A stretch of DNA of 41,778 nt from positions 1 through 41,778 of the forward strand of contig CAINFA010000214.1 of assembly GCA_903847955.1 (NCBI GenBank), written 5' to 3'. The DNA is from an uncultured Actinomycetes bacterium (GTDB lineage: Bacteria > Actinomycetota > Acidimicrobiia > Acidimicrobiales > RAAP-2). A model generated the notes under the pieces. The model did not search any database, had not been told where the DNA came from, and worked only from the letters and a program-made list of their open reading frames with translations. The translations under genes were made by a program, and so were the position numbers. Positions 8,075 through 16,446 of this stretch are shown piece after piece (position 1 is the first letter of the stretch; each line of letters starts with the position of its first letter).

Positions 8075-8965
8075 TCACGCAACGCCGAACATCCACCCCT
8101 CCTCGCAGAGCACCGTCTGTCGGAGCCCGAGGTCGAGCGCTGCGATGCGCTCAGGTGCCAGCCAGTCTCGCCACTGCTGCACGCTGGCAGCAGTGAGGAC
8201 GTGTGCCGTGCCGAGCACCTGCTGCTCATCTCGAATGCCCAAGCCACGAACGGGCTTGCAGAAGAGTGGCGGCCAGGTCTCGGCGAGGACGACCCGGCGC
8301 GCATCGGGACATCCGAGCCCGGTCTCCAAGGGCCACAGGGCGAGTTCGGGCACGAGCTTGCGGAGTTGCTCGATGGCCCAGATCCCGGTGAGGACCTGGG
8401 AACCCACCGACCCCACGCCGAGGAGTTGCCAGTTCGTGCCGATGGGCCGCCCTAGGGTGCGCTCGGTCAGACGGAACGGCTCGAGGGGGTTCGGACTGAA
8501 TCCCTGGGGCACCGCCTTGGTCGGGTTGAGCGCATGGAGGTGCTCGTGCCCGTTGGAACGCGGACGACCCCAGAACAGCGCCGTCTGAGTAGCGGTGTTG
8601 ATGGCATCGGCCACCTCGAACCGGTTGTTGGCGTTCCTCGGGCCATCACGGAGCAGTCCCGCGGTGACCACGTGCACCTGGCGCCAAGGCGGCGCCACTG
8701 GTGGGTTGAAGGGTGCCAACAGGGCGGCGTAGCCGGCCGGGTAGCCGAGGGAGAAGTCCACCCCGAGGAACACTCGTCGGCCAGCGGCCACTGCGGCGTC
8801 AATGACCGCAGCGAGGTACTCCACCGCAGCCGCCCGCGTCGGGAGGTTGACCGCCGCCGGAAGTGATCTCGCACCACGGAGCGCCGACGCAATCCAGATC
8901 GAGTCCGACCCCAGCTTCGGAGTGGCGGCCGCGCTCCAATCGCAGATGACGACCTGGTCGAACAC
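8075..8965 (-). CDS. Unknown protein with RNase H-like motifs, between cinA and recA
   Basis: I do not recognise a named family with confidence. The 296-aa protein begins with a strand carrying CDWSAA and continues with IWIASALRG, then VFLGVDFSLGYPAGYAALL. This alternation of Asp-bearing strands is reminiscent of RNase H-fold proteins such as DUF429. No signal peptide or membrane segment is visible. Motifs worth noting are NANNRFEVADAIN, FWGRPRS and PLETGLG. The start is GTG at 8965, one base after the cinA stop, so it is cotranscribed and probably translationally coupled with cinA. Its stop is followed by the recA SOS promoter. A nucleic-acid or nucleotide role is suggested only by context. 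Confidence 0.72.
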   Translation of the reverse strand: MFDQVVICDWSAAATPKLGSDSIWIASALRGARSLPAAVNLPTRAAAVEYLAAVIDAAVAAGRRVFLGVDFSLGYPAGYAALLAPFNPPVAPPWRQVHVVTAGLLRDGPRNANNRFEVADAINTATQTALFWGRPRSNGHEHLHALNPTKAVPQGFSPNPLEPFRLTERTLGRPIGTNWQLLGVGSVGSQVLTGIWAIEQLRKLVPELALWPLETGLGCPDARRVVLAETWPPLFCKPVRGLGIRDEQQVLGTAHVLTAASVQQWRDWLAPERIAALDLGLRQTVLCEEGWMFGVA

Positions 8966-8966
8966 C

Positions 8967-10226
8967 TCAGCCCTGGAGGCTCCGGCGCAAGACGTCGAGC
9001 GCGCTGATCACGGCGTACTGCCGAACCCGAGCACGATCCCCTGGCAGCTTGAGCTCGGTGGCGAAGGGTTCACGCCCGGGGATCGCAACACCCACGAAGA
9101 CGGTGCCAGGGGGCTGGCCGTCTTGGGAGTCTGGACCCGCGACACCGGTCACCGACACCGCGCAGTCACTCCCGAGGGCCGCCAGTGCCCCGACCGCCAT
9201 CTCCGTGGCGGCTTGAGCGCTCACTACGGGTCCAGGGGTCACCTCGAGGAGGTCGAACTTCAGCTGGCTGTGGTACGCCACCACGCCGCCGCGGAAGAAG
9301 GCAGAGGCGCCAGGGATGTCCACGAGACGCGAGGCGATGAGCCCGCCGGTGACCGACTCGGCCACCCCGAGGGTGAGGCCGCGGTCGAGGAGGAGCTTGG
9401 AGACGGCCACCTCCATCGTCTCGTCATCGACGCCGAAGATGATGTCACCGAACCGCTCAGCCAGAGCACGACGAACGATGCCCTCCTCGGCGGCCACCAT
9501 GGCTTCAGCGGTCGAACGATCCGCGCCACGGGTGGTAATCCGCACCTTGATGCCCTCGATGCCTGAAGCCAGGAAGGCGATCGTGACCCCAGTAGGTTCG
9601 GCCTCGAGCTCAGCGAAGCGGGCGTCGAGTGCCTCGGCCAGCCCACTCTCGGATGCCCCCCAGGTGCGGAGCACCTTGGAGACGATGGTGCCGGTTCGAC
9701 CCTCGGCCTCGAGCCGGGTCAACAAGTCGGGCAAGATGGCCCGCTCGAACATCTCGGACATCTCGTAGGGCACGCCGGGGACGGCGTAGACCACCTTGGC
9801 CCCGACCGGACAGTTCAGCCCAGGGGCGGTGCCTCGGCGCTGCTCGATGATGGTGGCACCCCGCGGCACATCAGCCTGTCGGGCGTTGTTTTCGGGCATC
9901 TCGCGGTTGCGAGAGCGGAACATGGTGGCGATTACCTCAACGAGCGCTGCCTGGCGCTCGAGCTCGACGCCCATGACCTCGGCGATGGACTCACGGGTGA
10001 TGTCGTCTTGGGTGGGCCCGAGCCCCCCGCACATGATGACCCCGTCGTTGCGGGCGAGCGCTGTGCGCAGCGCCCGCACGATCCGGGCGTGGTTGTCCCC
10101 CACCACCTGGCCGTAGTTGACGTCGATGCCCGAGATGGCCAGCTGCTCTCCCAGCCAGGCTGCGTTGGTGTTGGCGATCTGCCCGAGCAACAGCTCGGTC
10201 CCCACCGCCAGCACCTCGACCCTCAC
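8967..10226 (-). CDS. cinA: CinA: competence/damage-inducible protein, NMN amidohydrolase
   Basis: A 419-aa two-domain protein. The N-terminal part (residues 1-170) is the MoCF/COG1058 domain (EVLAVGTELLLGQI, CGGLGPTQDDITRE), which has ADP-ribose pyrophosphatase activity in characterised CinA. The C-terminal part (about residues 255-419) is the PncC nicotinamide-mononucleotide deamidase domain (VAESVTGGLIASRL, GASAFFRGGVVAYH, VTGVAGPD). It recycles pyridine nucleotides, often alongside recA. The frame is open further upstream, but only by overlapping pgsA. GTG at 10226 is preceded by GGAGAAGG and overlaps the pgsA stop by 4 nt (GTGA), so it is the likely start. Confidence 0.95.
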   Translation of the reverse strand: MRVEVLAVGTELLLGQIANTNAAWLGEQLAISGIDVNYGQVVGDNHARIVRALRTALARNDGVIMCGGLGPTQDDITRESIAEVMGVELERQAALVEVIATMFRSRNREMPENNARQADVPRGATIIEQRRGTAPGLNCPVGAKVVYAVPGVPYEMSEMFERAILPDLLTRLEAEGRTGTIVSKVLRTWGASESGLAEALDARFAELEAEPTGVTIAFLASGIEGIKVRITTRGADRSTAEAMVAAEEGIVRRALAERFGDIIFGVDDETMEVAVSKLLLDRGLTLGVAESVTGGLIASRLVDIPGASAFFRGGVVAYHSQLKFDLLEVTPGPVVSAQAATEMAVGALAALGSDCAVSVTGVAGPDSQDGQPPGTVFVGVAIPGREPFATELKLPGDRARVRQYAVISALDVLRRSLQG

Positions 10227-10795
10227 CGCTGGGCCTTCTCCGCTTGGGCGCCATCGAGCATGTACTGCACGAAGGTCGTGACGGTCAGCAGCGCCGCCAG
10301 CCACACGGTGCTCAGGTGCAGCCAGTGCAGGTGCGAGGTGGGCGGGATGACCACGAAGGCGATGGCGAAGTCCTGGATGAGGGTCTTGAGCTTGGCCGAG
10401 CGGCGAGCGGGCACCGAGATGCCCTTGCGACCGAGCGAGGAGCGGTAGAAGGTCATCGCCAGTTCTCGCAGCCCGATGATGATGATGGGCGCCCAGGGCA
10501 GCGCCCCGCGCGAGGCCACCACGATGAAGCACGCCATGACCACGATCTTGTCGATGAGCGGATCGAGGAAGGCTCCCGACCGCGTGGCGCCCTGTCGGCG
10601 GGCGACGATGCCGTCGAAGCCGTCGGAGAACGCCACCACCGCACCCACCCCAGCGGTCAGCCAGGTCGCGCCCTCATGGAGGTAGAGGTAGATGAAGTAG
10701 GGGGTCAGCACGAGGCGCCCGATGGTGATGGCGTTGGCTGGCGTCAGCAGTGCCGACGGACCGTAGACGCGCTGCTCTTCGCTGATCGTGCTCAT
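10223..10795 (-). CDS. pgsA: CDP-alcohol phosphatidyltransferase, PgsA-like
   Basis: Membrane enzyme (190 aa) that probably makes phosphatidylglycerol phosphate from CDP-diacylglycerol and glycerol-3-phosphate. The CDP-alcohol phosphotransferase motif is present as DGIVAR...G...D...D (about residues 60-82), flanked by hydrophobic helices. The spacing between AR and the following Gly is 7 residues instead of the usual 8. The length and TPANAITIGRL N-terminus match PgsA. Assignment to PgsA rather than another CDP-alcohol transferase rests on gene order (rimO-pgsA-cinA), which is common in actinobacteria. Its ATG overlaps the rimO stop and its stop overlaps the cinA GTG, indicating a tightly coupled operon. 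Confidence 0.9.
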   Translation of the reverse strand: MSTISEEQRVYGPSALLTPANAITIGRLVLTPYFIYLYLHEGATWLTAGVGAVVAFSDGFDGIVARRQGATRSGAFLDPLIDKIVVMACFIVVASRGALPWAPIIIIGLRELAMTFYRSSLGRKGISVPARRSAKLKTLIQDFAIAFVVIPPTSHLHWLHLSTVWLAALLTVTTFVQYMLDGAQAEKAQR

Positions 10796-12126
10796 GAGCC
10801 CCCCACCACCTCAGCCTCGAGATCCACCCCCAGCGAGGCGGTGATCTCCACCTCCACCATCGTGCCAGCCTCGAGGTGCTCGGGCACCACGATGATGCCG
10901 TCGATCTCTGGTGCCTCCCTCGTCGAGCGGGCCCGCCCGGGTCGGTCGACGAGCACCGTCGTGCGGGTGCCAACCAGCAGGTCTCGCTTACGGGCGGTGA
11001 TCTGGTCTTGGAGCTCAGTGGCCTCAGCCAGGCGTGCAGAGATCAGCTGGGGGTCAACGTGGTCCGCCAACGTCGCCGCGTGGGTGCCGTCTTCGTTGGA
11101 GAAGGGGAAGAACCCCGCCCAGTCGAGGTCTGCGGCCTCCAAGAAGCCGAGCAGCGCGTCGTGATCCTCCTCAGTTTCACCGGGGTAGCCGATGATGAAC
11201 GAGGAACGGAAGGCTGCCTCTGGAGCCATCTGCCGGATGCGGTCGATCCGCTCGAGGAACTTCTCACCATCGCCGAACCGGCGCATGCGACGCAGCATGG
11301 GCCGGGTGACGTGCTGGAGCGAGAGGTCGAAGTAGCTGACCCCGGTGTCGACCATGGCCTCGATCAGGCCCTCGGTCAGCCCCGAAGGGTAGAGGTACAG
11401 CAGTCGGATCCAGTCGACCTTGCCCCGCAGTGCCGTGAGCACCTCGAGCAAGGGCTGGGCACCAGCAGTTCGGGTGGCGCCGAAGTCGTCGGGGTCCCCT
11501 GGTCGTCCGCCGCTGCGGTCTCGGCCGAAGCTGGCCAAGTCTTGGGCGATGAGCACCACCTCGCGCAGTGGCGGGTGCCCAGCGCTAGCCAAGGCCTCGA
11601 CCTCAGCGACGATGGCGTCGATGGACCGTGAGCGCTGGGGGCCACGGAAGCTCGGAATGGCGCAGAAGCCACAGATGCGATCGCACCCTTCGGCCACCTT
11701 GACGTAGGCCCACGGTTGCGAACTCGGCGAACGGGGCAACTCGAGCAAGTGGTCGCTGCGTTCCCTCGCCGAACGCGTCCCCAAGGTGACCGGCACCTTG
11801 TGCCCAACCGGCTCACCGAACCCGGCCACGAGATCCACCTCAGGCAACGCCTCGGCCAGCTCATCGCCGTACCGCTCGGCCATGCAGCCCGTCACCACCA
11901 AGCGCGCACCCTCGCCCTTACGGTCTGCGAGGTCCAAGATCGTGTCCACCGACTCTTGTCGAGCAGCGTCGATGAAGGCGCAGGTGTTGACCACCACGAG
12001 CGTCGCTTCTTCAGGAGAGCTGGCGAGCTGGTAGCCATCTCGCTCGAGCTCACCGATCACCTTGTCGGAGTCAACGTGGTTCTTCGGGCACCCAAGCGTC
12101 TCGACCCAGTAGCGCGCGATGGTCAT
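10792..12126 (-). CDS. rimO: Ribosomal protein S12 methylthiotransferase RimO
   Basis: Radical-SAM enzyme (444 aa) that adds a methylthio group to the conserved Asp of ribosomal protein S12. The N-terminal MTTase domain holds three cluster Cys in TLGCPKN, NTCAFID and TGCMAERYG. The radical SAM motif is CDRICGFC (CxxxCxxC) near residue 150. A C-terminal TRAM domain covers about the last 70 residues (VLVDRPGRA, VEVEITASLG). RimO is favoured over MiaB by the GCPKN motif and by linkage to pgsA. It is the first protein gene of the operon, 137 nt downstream of tRNA-Ser in the same direction, and overlaps pgsA by 4 nt (ATGA). Confidence 0.95.
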   Translation of the reverse strand: MTIARYWVETLGCPKNHVDSDKVIGELERDGYQLASSPEEATLVVVNTCAFIDAARQESVDTILDLADRKGEGARLVVTGCMAERYGDELAEALPEVDLVAGFGEPVGHKVPVTLGTRSARERSDHLLELPRSPSSQPWAYVKVAEGCDRICGFCAIPSFRGPQRSRSIDAIVAEVEALASAGHPPLREVVLIAQDLASFGRDRSGGRPGDPDDFGATRTAGAQPLLEVLTALRGKVDWIRLLYLYPSGLTEGLIEAMVDTGVSYFDLSLQHVTRPMLRRMRRFGDGEKFLERIDRIRQMAPEAAFRSSFIIGYPGETEEDHDALLGFLEAADLDWAGFFPFSNEDGTHAATLADHVDPQLISARLAEATELQDQITARKRDLLVGTRTTVLVDRPGRARSTREAPEIDGIIVVPEHLEAGTMVEVEITASLGVDLEAEVVGGS

Positions 12127-12263
12127 CGGAGGCGTGCTCTCAAGGTGGTCGAGCAGGCGGGCACGCAGGGCAGTTCCATGGCCTTGGTCAACCTACTTCC
12201 TCAGATCTTCGCCTCCCGAGCATCGCCCGGGCGCGCCGAAGCCCCGGGGGCTGCAGCGGTGAG

Positions 12264-12352
12264 CGGAGAGACAGGGATTTGAACCCTGGGTCCGAGTTTC
12301 CCCAGACAACTCATTAGCAGTGAGTCCGATTCGGCCGCTCTCGCACCTCTCC
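12264..12352 (-). tRNA. tRNA-Ser (anticodon GCT)
   Basis: An 89-nt class II tRNA. The acceptor stem GGAGAGG pairs with TCTCTCC (one G.T), with discriminator G. The anticodon stem ACTCA/TGAGT encloses loop CTGCTAA, giving anticodon GCT, which reads AGC/AGU. A long variable arm (pairing GTCT with GGAC) and the T arm CAGGG-TTCAAAT-CCCTG follow. CCA is not encoded. The identity follows directly from the anticodon and long variable arm. Confidence 0.96.
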
Positions 12353-12504
12353 GGGCCTCGACGTGGACATTGGGTTGGCCAAGTGGCGCACCCAGGGTCT
12401 GCGTCGCAGCGGACCAATGGTAGCGGAGCGACGCGCCGGGGCGCCGCGCTCGACCGTTGGAGCGGCTCGGTGGGGCCTCGGTTGTCCAGACTCGGCGTTC
12501 TCCC

Positions 12505-12510
12505 TAGATT
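12505..12510 (+). promoter_or_regulatory. -10-like element (TAGATT) ahead of the peptidase gene
   Basis: TAGATT is followed after 7 nt by a GTG at 12518 that opens an 18-codon reading frame, and after 12 nt by the GTG at 12523 that opens the peptidase frame. Transcription would begin at or next to these codons. Confidence 0.4.
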
Positions 12511-12517
12511 GAGGCGC

Positions 12518-12574
12518 GTGACGTGCCCGGCGAACCACGACCAGATGCTCTCCATCGCACCCCACCTCTCGTGA
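12518..12574 (+). CDS. Possible 18-codon leaderless leader peptide
   Basis: Reading from GTG 12518 gives an 18-residue peptide with one Cys near its N-terminus, ending at TGA 12572-12574. That TGA overlaps a GTG at 12571 that lies in frame with the peptidase (GTGA). The arrangement resembles leaderless upstream ORFs that deliver ribosomes to a downstream start by coupling. It competes with the simpler view that the peptidase starts at GTG 12523, in which case this frame is chance. Confidence 0.25.
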   Translation: MTCPANHDQMLSIAPHLS

Positions 12575-13407
12575 CCGAGCCGACCCCCCGTCCAGCCGCA
12601 GCGCCTGAGCATCGCCGTGCTGGTCTTCGAGGTCGCCACACCACCGAGCACGCTCCCACCTTGCACGTACACCACTTCCAGGACGCGTTCGGACGTGCGC
12701 CGGCACCTCGAAGCGCCGACGTCTCAGGTGGGATCACCTCGTGGGGCATGCTCGGCAACGATGAGCTTCGGGACTGCGGACCTGCCGCCACGGCCCACGC
12801 CCGGATGCTCAAGGCGGTGATCGAGCCCGGCACCACAGCAGCGCCCCCGCGCTTTGAGGCCAGCTTCGTCCAGCCCACCACCGAGGCGGTCACAGCGCAG
12901 TACTTCGCCTACGGCATCGCCCAAGGTCAACCCGGCCCCAATCCTGACCACGGGGTGAACAACGCAAGGTGGCTGGCTTGGTTGTTCAGCCAAGGACTCA
13001 TCGAGGCCTACGCCGAGATCGACCTCACTGGCCCTGACGCTCGAGCGCGGGTGCGGCGAGCCATGGTCGACTTCGGTGGTGTCCTGCTCGGCATCGGCCT
13101 CACCTCTGACGCCGAGCAATGCTTCGAGTCCCATGAGCCGTGGACCCTCGAGCACGGCCACCCTTCGAACCCGGGCAATGGACACGACGTGCTCCTCGTG
13201 GCCTACGACGACGCCGGCGACACCTTGGTCACCTGGGGCGCACTGCAGCGCTCCACCATTCCCTTCGACCACGCCTGCTTCGAGGAGGCGTGGGTCATCG
13301 TCACGAGTGAGGACGCCGCCCGGAGCGGCTTCGACCTCGAAGGTGCACGGGCGGCGATCGCCGAGCACATCGATGGACTCAGCACCCCAACAGCGCCACC
13401 TTCGTGA
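12523..13407 (+). CDS. Papain-fold / C39-like cysteine peptidase homologue
   Basis: A 294-aa protein (278 aa if it starts at GTG 12571) with papain-like features. The segment GNDELRDCGPAATAHA holds the presumed nucleophile Cys85 preceding a helix. The His221 segment GNGHDVLLVAYDD is followed by a strand ending TWGA, like the NSWG end of papain-type enzymes. No signal peptide is visible, so it is probably cytoplasmic. The first 45 residues are Pro/Arg/His-rich and may not be translated. The STAND ATPase gene begins 27 nt downstream with a good ribosome binding site, suggesting an operon in which the peptidase is partner or effector. Family placement is by motif only; the catalytic assignment is inference. 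Confidence 0.7.
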   Translation: MPGEPRPDALHRTPPLVTEPTPRPAAAPEHRRAGLRGRHTTEHAPTLHVHHFQDAFGRAPAPRSADVSGGITSWGMLGNDELRDCGPAATAHARMLKAVIEPGTTAAPPRFEASFVQPTTEAVTAQYFAYGIAQGQPGPNPDHGVNNARWLAWLFSQGLIEAYAEIDLTGPDARARVRRAMVDFGGVLLGIGLTSDAEQCFESHEPWTLEHGHPSNPGNGHDVLLVAYDDAGDTLVTWGALQRSTIPFDHACFEEAWVIVTSEDAARSGFDLEGARAAIAEHIDGLSTPTAPPS

Positions 13408-13434
13408 GGTGCCGGCGTTGACCCTGGAGGCCAC

Positions 13435-16422
13435 GTGGGGCTGAGCTTCGTCGGCCGCGACGCTGAACGGGCTGTTGGGGCACTCGAGGACGCGTGGCGG
13501 CGCTGCGTCGCCGAGCAGGTCTCCCAACTGGTGCTCATCGAGGGGCACCCTGGTGTCGGCAAGACCCGCTTGGTCCAGGAGTTCTACGAACGCCTCCAGG
13601 CGAACCAACCATCCCCCGCCTACTGGCCCCCACTGCTGTCGAGCGAGCACGACGGCGCCCTGCACGACCGGGGACGGCTCCGTCCCTTGGCCTTCAGCTG
13701 CCCGCCTGGTGCCAAACCTCCCTTCGCCTGGGTTCCCATCAGTTGCCGCCTCGACGAGGTCACGGGATTGCCGAGCCGCGCTCTGATCGATGCCGTGGGC
13801 GCCTCGGAACGGATGATGGACCGGGTCATCAGCCCCATCGGTCGCTCTCGACGGCTGACCGGCCAACTGCTTCGAGCTGCGCTCGTCATCGCGGGCCTCA
13901 TCGCTGCGGTGCTAGGGCTCCTCGACCAAGGAGGCCTGTTGGTCGTGGTGGTAGGGGTTGTCACCGCCTTCACGGGGATCGCGTTTGAGGCTCGGGAGCA
14001 ACTCGAGGGTGCGGCCCATGAGCTCCGACATCGACGCCAAGAGCGAACCAAGGACGACGTCATGGTGGACGTGGCCGTGCCGCTCGAAGACGTCTCCCTC
14101 GATGCTCACGCACGAGCGAGTGCCTTCCTCACAGCGCTCGGGCGACGGGGCATCCCTGGCATCGTCGTGGTCGACGACGCCCAGTGGGCGGACCCCGACA
14201 CGGTCAAGTTGGTCGACGCCCTGCTCGAACGTGCCACCGCCACCTTGGTCGTGGCCACCGTCCGACCCACGCCCTTCCATCGCCAGCTGGCCGAGCGAAC
14301 GGCGATGGGTCAGGTGGCGCACGACTACGCGGCCAAGACCGAGCACCACGTCCTCGAGCCACTGGCCACCGAGGAGCTGATTGGGGCGGTGCTGCACTTG
14401 GCGCCAGCGACACCCGAGCCGGTGGCCCGCGCCATCGCCGAGCACGCGGCGGGCAATCCCCTCGTGCTCGGGGCGACCTTGGACCAACCGGTCCTGCGTC
14501 GATCCCTCAGTGGCGGTGCCTTCCACCTGCGAGCACCCGAGCGAGAGCTGGCGAACCTCCCGAGCGATCCGCGCGGGGTGTTCGAGGCCTACTGGGAGCA
14601 ACTTCCCGAGGACGTCCAGCAGCTGGTGGCTTTGGCGGGAATGCAAGGCACCGTGGTCGAGGGGCGTTGCCTGGCGGCGTCCTTCGCTGCTGCGGTCGGC
14701 GGCGATCACCGAGGGCCACGGGACCAAGCCCTGCACGAGCACGGCTGGCTGGTCGAACTCGACGACCACCTCGACCGCTTCGCCGACCCAGCCTTGCACG
14801 ACGTCGGCAGGCGCCAGACCCACAGCGTCTTGAGCGAGCGCGAGCTCCTCGAGGCCACCCAGGCCATGGTGCGCGTCCTCACCGACCTCCGCCAGCACCA
14901 CCCAGCGCAGTGGACGGCGATCGACGAGGCCGGCCGGCGGGCGGTCCTGCGAGTGCACATCGACGCCGCCCGTGGAGGACTGGTGGATTCAGATGCAGCA
15001 GCGGCCACCTCAGCGCTCGAGTTAGCCGAGCTGACCAACGGCCCCAGCGAGGCCGCAAGCTCGCTCGCCCTGGCCTCGACTGCCCTCGACTGGAACGAGG
15101 AACCTGAGGTGGAGGCGGCCTGCAGAGAGCTCAGCGCCCATCGGCTCATCGAGCTCGGACGCTTCGAGGAGGCGTTGGAGCACCTCGAGTCCGTCCAGCG
15201 GTTGGGCACGGTCTCCGATCAACGTCGGAGTTTCGAGTGCCGACGCATGACCGGAGAGGTGCTGACCGACCTCGGGCGACCAAGCATCGCCCTCGACCTC
15301 TTGGGCGACCTCGAGGTCGACGTCGCCCGTGCGCTCGGTCCGCGTGCGAAGCTCACGCTGTCGTGTCGGCTGGCGACGGCTCGGGCGCTGACCGCAGCGG
15401 GTCAGACCACCTCGGCCATCGCGGCACTCGAGAACGTGGTGGACGACACCCGTGTGGTCTTCGGAGCCGATGACCACAACACGGTGGCGGCTCGAACCGA
15501 GCTGGCCCGGACCCTAAGGGGCGTCGGGAGAGCCGAGGAGTCGATCCTGATCCTCGAGGCCATCGCCAACCGCCAGCTGGAGACCCTCGGTGCCGACCAC
15601 CCCGACACGGTGCGCAGTCGGAGCGAACTTGCGCTGTCGCAGTGGAGAGCCGGCCGCCACACCGATGCCCTGGCAACCCACCAAGACCTCCTCCAGCTGC
15701 GGATCCGGGTGCTCGGCCCCGAGCATCCCAAGACGCTTCGGACCAAGATGTCCATCGCCAACACCCTGCACTCCCTCGAGCGCTTCGACGAGGCGCTCGA
15801 GCTGGCCAGCACGGTCCTCGACGACCGAACTCGACTCTTGGGACCCGGACACCCCGACACCTTGCGGGCCCGCAACGACGTCGCCACCAAGCTGGTTGAC
15901 ACCGGACAGCTTGAGCAGGCGCTCGATCGCCTCACCGAGCTCCAGCAGCTCCAAACCGAGCACCTCGCAGAGGACAACGTCGACCGATTGACGACCGCGC
16001 TCAACATCGTCCACCTCCACCTCGAGCTGTCCAACTACGACCTCGCCATGGCCCAGGTCCTCGAGCTCGAGGCTCGGGCGCCTGCCCTGCTTGGAGCCGA
16101 GCACCGGCTCACCGGCCAGGTCGCGCTGCAGAAGGTTCTGGTGGAGCACCAGATGGGTGACCTCGAGGTAGCGCTCAGCGACATCGACGCCCTGATCGCC
16201 CACCAGCAGCGTCACCAAGGTGCCCAGGCAGCCGACACCTTGCGGAGCCACGAGGAGCGAGTTGCGCTCTTGGTGGATCTCGGTCGCCACGCCGAGGCCA
16301 TCGACGCCATCGAAGAGCTCACCCCCCATCTCATCGCCACCTTCGGACCAGACCACATCCGAACGCACAAGCTCGAGGCCACCTACGAGAGCCTTCTCTC
16401 CATCCGCCCCTCTCGAGAGTGA
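13435..16422 (+). CDS. Membrane-anchored STAND ATPase with kinesin-light-chain TPRs
   Basis: A 995-aa signal-transduction ATPase. An ORC/AAA-like start (SFVGRDAE) precedes Walker A GHPGVGKTR (residues 37-45). Walker B IVVVDDAQWAD lies far away at 243-253; most STAND ATPases have far less between them. The insert contains two hydrophobic helices (about 146-162 and 165-182) followed by a basic/acidic linker, so the ATPase may be membrane-tethered. A winged-helix-like region follows. From about residue 560 to the end are TPRs of the 42-residue kinesin-light-chain type, with repeated LGPEHPKTLR and LGPGHPDTLR turns. GTG 13435 is chosen because TGGAGG lies 4 nt before it. Such proteins typically sense a ligand with the TPRs and oligomerise. 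Confidence 0.85.
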   Translation: MGLSFVGRDAERAVGALEDAWRRCVAEQVSQLVLIEGHPGVGKTRLVQEFYERLQANQPSPAYWPPLLSSEHDGALHDRGRLRPLAFSCPPGAKPPFAWVPISCRLDEVTGLPSRALIDAVGASERMMDRVISPIGRSRRLTGQLLRAALVIAGLIAAVLGLLDQGGLLVVVVGVVTAFTGIAFEAREQLEGAAHELRHRRQERTKDDVMVDVAVPLEDVSLDAHARASAFLTALGRRGIPGIVVVDDAQWADPDTVKLVDALLERATATLVVATVRPTPFHRQLAERTAMGQVAHDYAAKTEHHVLEPLATEELIGAVLHLAPATPEPVARAIAEHAAGNPLVLGATLDQPVLRRSLSGGAFHLRAPERELANLPSDPRGVFEAYWEQLPEDVQQLVALAGMQGTVVEGRCLAASFAAAVGGDHRGPRDQALHEHGWLVELDDHLDRFADPALHDVGRRQTHSVLSERELLEATQAMVRVLTDLRQHHPAQWTAIDEAGRRAVLRVHIDAARGGLVDSDAAAATSALELAELTNGPSEAASSLALASTALDWNEEPEVEAACRELSAHRLIELGRFEEALEHLESVQRLGTVSDQRRSFECRRMTGEVLTDLGRPSIALDLLGDLEVDVARALGPRAKLTLSCRLATARALTAAGQTTSAIAALENVVDDTRVVFGADDHNTVAARTELARTLRGVGRAEESILILEAIANRQLETLGADHPDTVRSRSELALSQWRAGRHTDALATHQDLLQLRIRVLGPEHPKTLRTKMSIANTLHSLERFDEALELASTVLDDRTRLLGPGHPDTLRARNDVATKLVDTGQLEQALDRLTELQQLQTEHLAEDNVDRLTTALNIVHLHLELSNYDLAMAQVLELEARAPALLGAEHRLTGQVALQKVLVEHQMGDLEVALSDIDALIAHQQRHQGAQAADTLRSHEERVALLVDLGRHAEAIDAIEELTPHLIATFGPDHIRTHKLEATYESLLSIRPSRE

Positions 16423-16446
16423 CCCTCAACGTGCTATGAACCTCTC

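Noticed and set aside
10227-10532. N-terminal extension of CinA
   Set aside because: It only translates pgsA in another frame; GTG 10226 with GGAGAAGG and GTGA overlap is the natural start.
12235-12260. GC-rich inverted repeat after tRNA-Ser as a terminator
   Set aside because: The stem would need an impossibly small loop, and there is no T-run.
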